From contig NC_064755.1 in the NCBI RefSeq assembly GCF_011397635.1, forward strand, positions 34,583,559 through 34,647,558: a stretch of DNA of 64,000 nt, read 5' to 3'. This document shows, piece after piece, positions 46,965-60,568 of this stretch (position 1 is the stretch's first letter; each line of letters begins with the position of its first letter). The notes beneath the pieces were generated by a model. It had not been told where the DNA came from. It worked only from the letters and a program-made list of their open reading frames with translations, and searched no databases. The DNA is from Epinephelus fuscoguttatus. Its lineage: Eukaryota > Chordata > Actinopteri > Perciformes > Serranidae. Made by a program: the position numbers and the translations under genes.

Positions 46965-49900
46965 ATGGCGACCAGCTCGGAGCGCAGTCCTCCTCCGTTC
47001 CCCGACTCCGAGGACCAAGATGTGCTGGACACTGAAGAAGTCCGAGGCCGAGACAGCGATGAAGACGACGGGGACGAGGACCTCTTCCTGAGCGCGGTAT
47101 GTCGTCCGAACGTTGGTTTGACGCTAAGCTAGCTAAGCTAAGCTAACTCTGATTTGGCTAACTGACATTAACGGACTAGTTAGCTAACGTCAGCAAAGAG
47201 AGCTAATGAGGCGCTTTAGCAAAAGTTTTGAGAGGGTGTCGACAAACATTCAGCTTGTTTTAGCTTTTAGGAAACTGAGATAATAATGTTGACACAACCA
47301 ACTGTCACGTCGGATGATATTTAACTTACAGCATTTACTCTAAGTTGAATAATCAAAGCAGTTTTGGGGGGTTTTGGTGCAGAAAACACACCTACTGTCA
47401 CAGTTTGTGGCTTTTAAACAGCCTGTTGTGATCTTTGACACTGTTGCAAACGCCCATTTTGGTATTGATTTCTTCCTGAAAAAGTTGCAATGTGGAGAAC
47501 TGGCTGACTGTGATTTGATCAGGTCGATTAGGACACAAAGTAATCTAATAAAGCTCCTATTTGCTTAACGATATGCGGATGTTTTCTGTGCACAATATCT
47601 CCAACTTCTCCAGGTTAACTTGCACTGAAATCTGAAGGTGTTCCTCTTCCAGATTTTGGACGTGCAGTCTTTTTAGGCCATGCACAGGTAAAGCAAGCCC
47701 TAATGTCAGCAGGCTGCAGAGACTGAGGTCTGTGTGGTTTGACACTGACAGTTGACATAATTTGGGAAGTGATTCTCGTATTCAAATGTAAAAGTGAGTG
47801 AAAATTCACTCTCTTTCTGAATGAGGATTAAAAAGCTGGCTCGTGCAGTCTTCTGTCATGTGAGTGAGCTCTGGTCACATGGTCAGAACCCGGATGTTTT
47901 CCCACAGTCAAAGTTCAGAGGGGAGATTGGAAAGTTGCTGTCTTTGATTTTTTCGAGCGCTGCATGGAAAACATTACTCAGCAGGTTGTGGATGTTGTGT
48001 TTAACAGTGTAGCTTAAGTCATGTTTGGAAGTGGACCAGGCAGTGGTTATTAGTGGAGTCACAGTGGCCTTGTGCATTAATAAAGGGACATGTTTTACAG
48101 ATCAGTGTTGTGCACTCTGGCCTTTACTTGTTTTTTTTGTTTTTTTACATATGCACTTTGTTAAAAATTATTACATATTGTTACTTAATGTGATAATTAG
48201 CAAGTACAAGATAAGACTTTCACACTAAACCTAGCTGAGAAGTTTCTTACGTACTGTACTTTACTTGTCAGAGAAGGGAGCCAGCTGGGATGAACCCTAT
48301 TCAATTCACTTCAGTTTATAAAGCCCAATATCACAAATCACAATTTGCCTCAGAGGGCTTTACATCATACGGCACCCCTCTGTCCTTTGGGCCCTCGCAG
48401 CAGATAAGGAAAAACTTAAAAACAAAAACCTTTTATCTGGGGAAAAAATGTTTGAAACTTCAGGAAGAGCAACTGAGGAGGGATCCCTCTTCCAGGACGG
48501 ACAGACGTGCAATAGATGTCTCGTGCACAGAACAGAGCAACATGATAAATTAACAGTATGACAAAATGATACATTAAGAGAGACAGAGACAGAGAGATGC
48601 ACAGTAAACAGTCATGACAATAGCTACAATAACATTAATTTTAGTGATAATATTATTATATTAATAACAGTAATTGTGGTAGCATATGTTGTAAGTATAT
48701 ATTACTATATGATAGCATATGTATGTGACAATAATCATACGTGTATAATAACAGTAGAAGTATGACTAATAATAATAGCAGTAGTAGGAGGCATCAGGCA
48801 GGACCACGGCAGCAGCGTAACCATGACACGCGATCCAGGCGTAGCCACGATTCAAAGGAACCTGTGAGACAGTGGAGCACAAAGGCTCCGGAGAAGAAGC
48901 CAAGTTAGTGACATGCAGTTATAAGACATGAATGTTAGCAAGGGAACAAGACCCAACTTTTTTCTTCTTCTTCGTTTTTTTTTAAATTTATTTATTCATT
49001 TATTTTTATATCTTGACCCTTACTGAAGGACTTACTCTTAAAGCTGGCACTAGCAACATGTCCATTTAATGACTGCTTTCCCAAATAGTCTATACTAGAG
49101 TTGTACCAATACCGATACCAGTATCGGAAATGCCTCCGATACTGCGTAAAATGAGGTATCAGCGAGTACAGCCTATGACCAATCCGATACCACGTAATGC
49201 CTCACATCATTAGGGCTACGCATGCTACAGGCAAACGAAACAGAAACAGGGCGGAGTTTAAAAAGCATTCCACTGTAGCCTTTAAAATGTCTTTTTTTTT
49301 TTTTACCAAATTTTGTGGCTGCACTTTAACCTGTGTCTTGATCTGTGTCAACACTGGATAATAATAATAATAATAAAACGTTTTATGGCATTAATTCTGC
49401 TATTATGTATTTGTTTCTTAATATTTTACATAGAGTTTTAGGAGTTGAGACATACAACAATTCATATCTCATCCATTTTTATTTTACACACTGGTATCGG
49501 ATTGGTACTCGGTATCGGCAGATACCTAAGGTTCAGGGATCGGAATCAGTATCGGGAGGGAAAAAGTGGTATCGGTACATCTCTAATCTATACACAACAG
49601 TGGTAGTAATATCAGTAACTTGGTACGGTGCTGTTTTAAGCTTAATACATTTTGAAAACGTATGCTTTGATGTTTGAAAGTTAAAAGTTGGAAAAGAAAT
49701 CCTGAAGTTGAAAAAAGTTTTTTTTTTTTTTTTTTTTACAGGATCTGGTTAGTGTAGGGCTGGGTGATATGACCAAAATCTCACATCATGATATAGGTCA
49801 TTTCACATCCCGATAACGATACAAATCATGATATAGCACATTTTAATCCAATGAATAAAAAGCTTGCCATAAAAAGTGTAATTTGCGTCACAGCGATATA

Positions 49901-52900
49901 AACGATAGAGAAAAATATGAAACGACAGACATTTTTCTCTCGTCACATGATATATATCGTCATATCGCACAGCCCTAGGTTAGTGCAGTGCGAATAGTTT
50001 ATTTTTGCCAAAATTTTAAATGAGATATGTAGAAAAAAAGTGAGTGATTTAAGATAGACACCTTTGACTGTCACAAATCTGAAAATCCCACAGTTGTTTC
50101 TATTTTTATAGTTTCTGGCTGTTAAATGGTGTGATTTTGGTGATCTTTAAAGTAAATATGCCTTTTCAACCCGCCAGTGGGATTTAGGGTTCAGAGGGTA
50201 TTTAAAATAAATAAAACCACAACCACACCGGTGCATTAAGAATTATTTGATATGCCTCTCTGGTTTTGCACCACCCTCTTCCCCCTTCTAAGTAATGAAT
50301 ACTCCCTAAAGATGCACTAAATATTACACCCCTCACTAAAACACAGTACAGATAATTGTGGAAGTTGTGTTTGAACAGTATTATAGTGAAAATACATACA
50401 TGCAATTTGGATGTAAAGACTATAACATCATAACAAAGACTAGGATTATGCTGCAACAATATTTTAAGAAAGCTGTATGGACAGTTTGATTTTTGTTAAT
50501 ATTTATGGTACGAGGAAACGTCTTAATTCTGCTAGTTTGCTCTGTGTATCAAGCAAACTGGTGTTTCCAATGTTATCTACAGTGAGGGTGGACTAAATGA
50601 AACACCTCTAAGTATAACACAAAACAGTTAAGCAGCACCACAAACTACAGTCTCAAAAAATGACCAACAACTCTATAAAAGTTTCAACAAAAACTGAATC
50701 GTAAAAGTAAAGAACGTTCTATTGCAAGACTTTTGTATATGTGTTAGCATCATCAGCCAGGCATACCTAATACACATGCAATTAAGTGTAGGTCTATATA
50801 ACTGCCTTCTGTATGAGCACTCATCTGAGAAAGCTATTCCTGAAACATGATAAAATGTTTCAGCATGACATTGCTTTTTCTTCTGTTACAAGACACATAC
50901 TTTCTCATTTCAAAGACGTGGTTTTGTTATCAGCTACACACCCAGTAGCCTTGAGTTAGATAAAAAAAAATGTTTTGTTCTTGCATTCTCCACGGAAAGT
51001 AGCTCTTCCAAAAGAGTCATCTGGCGGCTCAGTCCAGAATGAAGTTGATAAATACCATGCAAATGAGGACAAAAGCAAACATCAGGCTGTTCACTCATAA
51101 ATCCAGAGTGACATTAAACAAGCAGTCACATTCACCACTTACAGTGTCTAGTACAGCTCACACTGAAACTAAATTGTTTCTTGTTTGTTCCCCTTAAATC
51201 CATTAAAAGTTGAAGGTATTTATCAACAACCCAAATCACAAATGTGAAGTCGTGTTCTTAGTAATATTGTAGTGATAATACATGTGTTTTGGATGTTAAG
51301 AAGATTAAAACTGGATACCAGAGACTTGGATTGTGTAACAGATTAATAACACTTTGGGCATTTTGAGTTTGTTAAAGTTTACAGTATGAGTAAAATCCCT
51401 GTGTTAGTCATGGAAAACATATTACACAGTGAGGATAAAGGACTATCTGATTAATCTTATTATTCAGTCAGATGATTAGTTAATAATAATCATCTGACAA
51501 GCAAACTCAATGGTCCCAGTTTCTCAGATGTGAATATTGCTGCTTTGCTCTATTTAGTGTGACTGTTAATTGAATATCTTTGGATTCGGGATTGTTTGTC
51601 GGACAAAAGAAACGTTCAGAAGACATTACAGATAATTTAAATACTCTAAACAAAATCTTTCCTCCCTTATCTGCAGAGCGACCCTCCACTGATCGAAGTG
51701 GACACTACACAGCCACCTGCCAGTGATCCCAGTCATGTTACGACAGAGCCTCCCACCGACATCATGGACGCTCCGCTAATCGAGCCCATCAGCAGCCAAA
51801 CAGAAACCAAACCAGTGAGCGAAGTCGCCAGCGAACCCTCGGATGATTTCGTTGATCTTACAAACAACATAATCGACTCTCCCGATGAGCCAGTCGCAGC
51901 TGAAAGTGCCGTTGCAGACGCAGCAAAAGACACAACTCGGCTCCCTCTAGATGAACCCTCTGATGATTTTGAGGATATATTTGGAAGTGAAACTGAAGTG
52001 CCACAAGAGGAAGTTCTGGTAGCAGATGTTACCGTCGAAGCAGCAACCGATAAAAATGAAGTGACCAGTGATGTTACAAATCCACCTGCTGATGGGAAAA
52101 CAGGAAGTGATGAGGAACAGGAAGCAAAAGAAACTTCCACTGATCCAATCCTCGACCTCAGTGATGATACGCCAGCCAGCGACACGCAACAGCCACCACC
52201 TGCCAGTGAGAAATTTGTCGATCCTTTGGTTGACCTCCTTAGTGACACTCCACCCGTCGTTGAAGCCAAAATACCCACCCGGGCAACAGTCGACCTGTTT
52301 GAAGATGAGGGAAGCGACTTGTTCACAGAATCTCGGCAGACTAAACCTGCCAAGCAGCCACAGAAAAGCCTCTTCGGTGAACCTGATGAGGATCTGTTTG
52401 GTGAGCCGCTGGGTGCCACCTCGAAGAAAACCGTCAGCAAAGAGCAGAAGGACAAACCTGTCACAACCAAAGTTGCTGCTGATGTTAGCAGCACAGGGGG
52501 GCCTCTGCTGGAGAGCAGTCCTGCAGAACCCGCTGATATCTTCACTGAGGAAGCTGTCACCACAGTGCCCAGCGTCAAAACCACCAGCACTGTCAACTCC
52601 AAGACTAATGGAGTCCACTCTGAAGAGGAGACGGATATATTTGCAGGTGGGTCCACTATTTTTCTTGATCTCTTACATTATTGGGATTTTAGGATTTGGT
52701 GTTCTAAGGGGAGCATAAGGGTGCTTTCACACCTGCCCTGTTTGGTTCAGTTCATTCGAACTCAAGTTTTTTTGCCCCCTAAGTGCGGTTCATTTGGGCA
52801 GGTGTGAACACAGCGATCACACTCAGGTGTGCACCAAGACAACCGGACCGAGACCTTCTTGAAGAGGTGGTCTCGGTCCGGTTACAAACGAATTCTGGTG

Positions 52901-55900
52901 CGGTTCGTCTGTGGTGAGAACGTGTTCCTTCCTCGACCTGAACCAACTGCAGTCACATGACACATTGTTTGGGTTAAAGATTAGCATGTTACAGTCCCGG
53001 AGTTGTCCCTCCATTGTGACATTAGAAAGTGTCACATTTATCTTGCAAGTGTACTCTTCTTCAACGTTTTGTTTACTTCCTGGATTTTTCTCACATGGAA
53101 ATTCTGACCAATCAAGAGCAGCTTTCTTATGTTAGTCGTTTTATCTGGTCCGCTTGTAAATGCTGCCGTGAGAACACGAACCAACTCTAGGCAATTATTC
53201 AACTTTGTAACAAAATAAGTCCCTGATTCAGACCAAAGGAAGACAACTCTAGGTCTGAAAGCAGCCATAGTGACAAAGGGAGTGTTCACATGACGCAAAA
53301 AGTCTTTATCCTCATATTTCAGTTCATTTGAACATGGGAGATCAATTACACTGAAAGTCATGTGTGCTGTTTCTAGAATGAAAACAATTCTTTCTTCCCC
53401 TTCAACCACTCATATATTGTAGAGTATAAACACAAACATTACTGTCATTTTCAGTAACACTGTGAAGAAGTACTCTTCGAGGAATTCAGTGAAATCTGCT
53501 GGCTTTTATTAAACGTGTGTGAAGGCCTGAACAACAAACAAGACCTCAGAATGCAAGGTTATGTCCTCTGCAGAGGGGTCAGACTAAGAAACCTTGTTTT
53601 TATATTTCAGTTTACTTTTGTAGAGGATGATAAATTAACATCAAGTTATTCTTCTAAACAGGAACCAGTAGTAGGCGTAGTACTCAGATATTTACAAACA
53701 ACATCACAGTGTTGAAATGCTTACTAGAAAAAGTCCTGAATTCAAAGTATCAGCATGAAAATGTATTGAAAGTACCAAAAGTACAAATACTTAGTATGCA
53801 GAATGATTTATTTTGTTTTTTACTTTTATTTTAAGTAAAACAAACACTCAAAAAAGTTTATTTTCAATAAGGGACTTATTGGAAGTAAAAACATAACCAG
53901 AACCAGCCATAATTTAAAAGCACCAGATGATCATATTATGGCCTTTCAGTTTGCATTGTATTTTCCAGTGTTTATTTTTTGGAGGTATGTTTGCCGTTAT
54001 TAGATAGTGGACTGTAGAAAGCTTTCAGGAAATGAGCATAGACAGACAGAGAATGACAAACAGCAAAGGTTCATGGTGAGATTTAAACCAGGCATTTATT
54101 TTATGGTCAGTGTCTGAAACAGCCCATTTGTTTGTGTTTTTAATAGAACGTGTCACAGATTTAGCATTGCATTTTTATAACATTGTTGGGTTCACGATGG
54201 AGAGTTTTTATATTATCTTTTTTAATTGTTGTTTTCAGTTCAGTTTAGTTTCAGTTAGTTTCCAGAGTGGGTTTGCCTGTTTCAGTTTAGTTCATATTGT
54301 TTAAAAATCTTAAGTTTTAAGTTTCAGTATTAGTCAGTAGTTCTCTCCAACACCTGCAATCCAACTTCCTTATAAAGTTCCCCTCTAACTGTCCCATAGA
54401 TTAGGCATGTCAGTTTTCAGGTACTGGTCCACATGATTACCTGTGTTAAACTGTAAGCAGAAAAGACAAACTGTAGGTGTTCAAAGTCCATATCAGTGCA
54501 TTCAGTTGCATATTTATTTGTGGCCAGGATTTTAAGTAAATAATGGTCATCTGGCTACACGTATCCATTCAGCATGTAATGACCTCAGTCTGGTTTCCTT
54601 TTTTTCTCTAACAGAAGCCACAGTGGAGCTTTCCCTCGACAGTCCACGGGATGAGAGAAAGAAAGATGCGACGGCCAAACCGTCTGCGTCCGCCCCCTCT
54701 CTGTCAGCAGCTGCCAGCCTGGCCAAGCCACAGTCTGCTGCCCTGGAGGAGGTACACACACGCATATCTAATCCCAGAGCGAAATTGCCACCAAGTAATG
54801 ACTGAAAACTGTTCAAGCTCAGAGATTTGCTTCTGAACTTTAATAGTTTATCAGAATTTTAAGAAGAGTCAGAATTTGCATTTTTTGACTCGTTTAACAC
54901 CCATCACAACAAAAGTTTGAAAATTACTAAAACAGTTAAGGTTTCCCACCAAAAAAATCCCAATTCTGCTGAAAGAAAATTAAATTGACTGTTTAATAGA
55001 AGTGCTTGGTGACAGCAGATTGCTGCGACTGGCTGGGATTCATTTTCTGTTTGTTTCAGTTGGAAGAAGAGGAAGAAGAAGAGCAGGACGACAAATTTGA
55101 GATCTTCGTCTCTGTTAAAGACCCTGAAAAAATAGGTGGGATATATATTGTGTTATTCTCTTTTGAATAAAGAATATATTTTGGCATATATAGGTCACTG
55201 TAATAAACTGGTTTGTGCATTGTAAACAGCAAGCAAAGTTTACTCTGAGGTACCTGAGTCTTTGATTTGATCATTTCAAACTTGTGAGTAAGGCACAGGA
55301 AACCAGAAGAGAAAGTAGTGACTGTTCAGCATAAATCAACTCACATGCAGCTTTATCCTTGAGTTATATTCCTTAAGTCTTTTTTTGTACTGAGTTTTAT
55401 TGTTGTTTTCTTTAGGGGACGGGATGAATGCTTACATGGCCTACAAAGTAACCACACAGGTAAATACTTGTCGATATACAGCGTTCAACTTGAACTAAAG
55501 CTGGTCATCTCCAGAGGACGTTAGCACAGTTACTCATCAGATGTGTTGTAACTATGTGCCAAGAGAGGAAATGCTGGTCAGCATATTGTAAGAGGCACGC
55601 CCAAGCAGTGGTCTTAAGTCAAACCTAGTTTACATCAGAATCTAATACTAGTAATTCACCAAATTTCACCAATATTAATATTTCAGAGCCAACTGCCCAT
55701 GTTCCGCAATAAGGTATGTACAGTGAGGCGACGCTTCAGCGACTTCCTCGGCCTCTACGAGAAGCTGTCTGAAAAACATGGACCAAATGGATACATCGTG
55801 CCTCCACCACCAGAGAAGAGCATCCTGGGTAGGCTGACTCGGCTTTACTGTTTCCTCTGATACTCTAAATTTAAATCTAATCTCCATCAGCTGTAAGAAG

Positions 55901-58900
55901 GGGTTCTGTCTCACACAGGTATGACAAAGGTGAAGGTGGGAAAGGAAGATTCTTCTTCTGCAGACTTTGTTGAGAGAAGAAGAGGCGCTTTGGAGAGGTA
56001 AGAGAGAAGGAATGAAATTAAAGCTGTGTCAGAACAATTCAGTTACAAAACTGTAAGCCCCATTTTTGCAGCCTTACCCCCTTGCTGTGCTGTATAGGGA
56101 CACGTACGGTAGTGGTAGTAACAGCGCTGAAACGGTATCTGTATTATGCATGCGACCCACCATGAGAGATTTAAAAAATACCTGTTAATAATCAATAAGG
56201 AAGAACAGCGACCATAAATGTCCGCATATTGGTAGAACAATGAGGTCCCGGGAGCCCCTTACCCTCCGAGCAGTAACGAGATCAGCCGCCATATAACGGG
56301 GATGATAAATGGTTTTTATTGACACGTTAGTGTTTACACAGCGCTGTCAAAACATGTTTTATGTCACACTTGAGGCAGACACATATGTGTTAAGTAACAC
56401 GCCAGTCACACCTCTTTTGATTCCGCAAAGGCACGATGCAGTGTATAATCACACATTCGAGCGGAGTGAAGCAGCTGTCGTTTGGTTCTGTGTTAAAATG
56501 CAAAGGAGGCATAAAGAAGGGACTTTGTGCGGCCATACAGCATAATCTCTGTGTACAAAGGGTTGTGGTGTTTTTGGCTTTTGTAGTCTGACTCATCGGA
56601 TGTAGACTGAGGCTGTGAGCCTGAGATTGGCCGGTTTATTAGGTCAGCATTCTCCCTACCTTCTGCTATCTGTGTGTTACTGCTTTTTAAATCCCCTTCA
56701 CCATGGCAAACAACAACAACCTCCAAGCTTACAGCCTACGCACTGAAAATGGCAAGTTTTGACAAAGATTTGGATTGTGCAATAAGACCTGCTTTGTTCT
56801 CAGAAATTCTCTCAGGGGACTCTCATGCCTGCTGTTTCTGACACAGCCAGTTGGAGTTGATATGCCATATCTTTTTACCCTGTCAGTGGCATGTGCAACC
56901 GATGCTGACTTCACCAATGTACCAATCCATTTCACTTTACATGAGCTTCTGTGATATCATAACAAAGTTCAGTCAGGAACACTTAAGTCAAAGAAAACTT
57001 TATTTCCATTTGCAGCATTAAATTTGGCGGTATGGCTCTGTTCTGGGGCCCCTCTGCCTTTCCTAGGCCTACATAGAAAGCCTCTTCCACACACCTGCAT
57101 GGAAAGCCTGAGGCAGGGAGAGCAGCAGCAATGACAAACAGAAATGACATTGATAAGTCAGACACAGCATGTAAAGGAGGAGCTGGGGTGGAGGCAGGTT
57201 GCAAAGCAGCTTGCAGAGGAAGCAGCAACAGTAGGCAGGCCACAGCAGCTTAAACAGGGCGCCCTGAATGAGATTCACCAACTGGTTGCATAGAAAGGAA
57301 TCAGATCTATCAGCTGACTCCCTTCCATCAATCAGCTGCTCCATCAGTTGATTGGGCTGTTTGAGATCAGCTGATGTAGCTGGGATGTGAGCTGAGCTTG
57401 GCAGCGTGTCCTGCCTGAACTAACACTATGCTCAGTTTCTGCAAGAGCCACTTATACTACCTCCAGTGAGCTCCTCTAGAGCCAAAAAATGGTCAAATTT
57501 CACCTTTAGGGTAACGATAATCAAATTATGTTTGTCTTTTTTAGCACTAAAAGTTGAATGACATAATTGACAAATATCTGATACTGAGAGATAATAGAGA
57601 TTTTAGTGACAGTGCTCGACTCCCCACATGCAAATGTTCCAATACCACTTCCCCTCTGAAACTATTTTGCAAGTGCCCTGCTGCTGCATCCTGGGACACC
57701 CAAGACGATTGTTATTAATTTAAAGAATTCAAACAAGCCAGAGCAGTTTTTACTCTACAGCAGAATTATAACATGTGCTTTCTGATCTTTCCATAGCACT
57801 GACAAAACACTGTGGAGATAGGTCTGAAATTGCCCTACTCATAGAAAACATGAAACTGAGGCGCTTTTTTTCCTCCCATTTGCAGGTATCTCCAGAGAGT
57901 GGTAAATCACCCGTCACTGATCCAGGATCCAGATGTCAGAGAGTTCCTGGAGAGAGAGGAAGTAAGCTGAAATTGAGTTTGGAGACAAACATGTTCTGTG
58001 ATGTAGCATGTGATAATTTTCTGATAAAATAATCTTTATGTCATCTAGAAATTTTGTGTCTAAATTGAGAGAACAAGTCTAAGAGGGATGTATTATTCCT
58101 CTGCCATTTCCTTCTGCTTGATCCCTTTGTGTATCTCAAGTTTTAGTATATTTTAAATGCAGCCTGGTTGGTGTTTGTATTGTTTAAATGTGTGTGTGTG
58201 TGTGTGTTTCTTCAGTTGCCCAGAGCAGTGAGCACCCAGGCTCTGAGCGGCGCCGGCTTCCTGAAGATGATCAACAAAGCAACAGATGCTGTCAGTAAAA
58301 TGACCATCAAGATGAATGAGTCAGACGTGGTGAGTTCAGCTGTAAACAGACACTCTCGCTGCATCAGGGCTTCTTCAGAATGGAAACTGTTGAGAGCAGC
58401 AGATCATTTTTGTTATGAGGAAATCTGCGTTTTCCAGTAAAAAGCAGAACATTTCAAGCTCAGTCAAAGGCCGCCAGTACATTAGGGGGGGTTCACAGTG
58501 GCCTGACATTTGTAAGAACATTAGACTGTTAACTTGTTTGAGTTTCATGATTCATCTGAATTTATTCCAATGAGAATTTACACATTTTTTCTTTTGTTAT
58601 GACAGTTTTTATAATTAGCTTAAATGATCAGACAGCCAGAACTTATCAAACACATTTTCTAGAGTTATCTGGTGGTTTTGAATAAATCTTTTTGTGTCTA
58701 GTGCTTTTTTGTGTTTGCTGTGGTTCAAGGTAACATTTGGCATATTTATTAGATGGCACCATAGTTCACTAAATGCTGTAGACGAGGCAGCCAGTCCCTT
58801 TGATCAAAGACTTTGTCTGTGAAGAGCTGTTTTATAAAGACACTGACACTGAGTTCCTCTTCATCTGAGCTTAAAGTACCACACGCATGCATTTATAGAG

Positions 58901-60507
58901 CTTATTCAGATATTCAAGGGAGACTTTATTTCAGCTGACAAACAACATACAAAAAAAGATAAGTGCATTAAACTGCACTGGACTGGAGTGTTTTAAGCTC
59001 AACGCTTTTCTCTGAAAGCACCAAAGAGTCACAATGTGCATACATGTATGATCAGGATCAGGGTTCTTGTGTAATTCTGGAATGTCTGGGAAAGTATTTA
59101 AACTGAATCAGATTCACGTGACTCACTTGTATACAAAGATTCTAATAATTTCACTTTAATAACCACAGAAAGGTTGAAAAAATCTAGATCTGTCTGTCTG
59201 TCTGTCTGTTGTCTTCAAACAGTTGTTTGATGTATCCTTAGTAACATGGCTTTGCAGTATTATTGAGCTCAACCTTTACTGGTGTAACAGTTGTCCTTGA
59301 TAGTTAAGCTGTACTGACTCTAACTCTCTAACTCTGTTTTGCTGCAGTGGTTTGAGGAGAAGCTGCAGGAGGTGGAGTCTGCAGACCAGCAGTTCAGGAA
59401 GCTCCACGCGCTGGTGGAATCTCTGGTCGTCCACAGGAAAGGTTAGTCGTCTCCCTACCAACCAGTAAAAGATCTGCCTTCCATTAGTGTCGTAATTATG
59501 TTTGAGCCTGATTTTGAGCCGTGGAGGAGGATCATTCTGACACCAAGTTCTCATGGTGACAGAGCTGGGCGATGTAACGACTATGTACGGTATATCTATA
59601 TATTTTCAAACAAGATATAGATTTAGGCTTTTTTGCAATAGTGCTTGTGACATCTCAAATGTGGCTTTGACTTGTAGCTGAACATGTAGTCCATTTCATA
59701 GAAAATACCGAGATATATAATTTGTATTGTCCCTCAGCCTGAAAATACAGAGATGTGAATTTTTGCTCATATCGCCCAACCCTATGGTGACATTCACAAT
59801 GAGATCCAGTGTCCTTCACCATGACATGAGCTGGTATCAGAAACTGGACAGTATGGAAATATTTCAGAGGTTCAGTGAACAAATTTTGACCGGATATTAG
59901 CAAGTTGACTTTGTGTATTATTTGGCAGTTGATGCTTTTAGGTCTCCTCAGTATGAAAGTATGAAACCAACTCTCACTAAAGCCTAATGGAAACACTTTT
60001 TTTTTTAAAAAAAAATATAACCATCACTTTACTAAAGTGTTATTTTTCATCACTTGTTTCTCTGTTGTTTCTGAGTGGAAAACATCTGTTTCAAATTAAT
60101 GTTTGGCTCTCTCTTCCTCTCCAGAGCTGTCGTTAAACACGGCCAGCTTTGCCAAAAGCACGGCCATGCTGGGCAGCGCAGAGGACAACACCGCTCTGTC
60201 CCGAGCTCTCTCTCAGCTGGCCGAGGTGGAGGACAAGATGGAGCAGCTGCACCAAGAACAGGCTGCGAACGACACCTTCGGCTTTGCAGAACTGATCGCA
60301 GATTACATCCGCCTGCTCGGAGCCGTGAGGGTACTGAGAAAATCAGTTCTAATGATATCTGGACATCTTAAGAAGCAGTGAATCCTTAAATAGTTTAAAA
60401 ATGACCCACAGTAATAAAAGTAACAGAAGCACTTTCACTTGTGCTGGATAAGATCCTCAGCTTCATGGCACAAGTAAATAGCTAAATATAAACATGAAAT
60501 GATCCTC

Positions 60508-60568
<61 letters not shown>

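Larger units (their letters stand above)
47097..51676 (+). other. snx1: snx1 intron 1
   Basis: 4.6 kb without exons. It contains a LINE-related tail (48284-48915), two hAT-type MITEs (49096-49585 and 49755-49977) and short (AAT)n and poly-T tracts. The stretch 49990-51670 shows nothing recognised. Confidence 0.7.

Noticed and set aside
51733..52656. 307-aa and 223-aa antisense frames over snx1 exon 2
   Set aside because: They mirror the codon-biased Asp/Glu/Pro exon on the plus strand, have no recognisable domain, and the sense exon has clean splice sites and SNX1 phase.
55056..57344. Possible additional gene in snx1 introns 4-7
   Set aside because: Short frames only; the snx1 exons there splice in phase without them.
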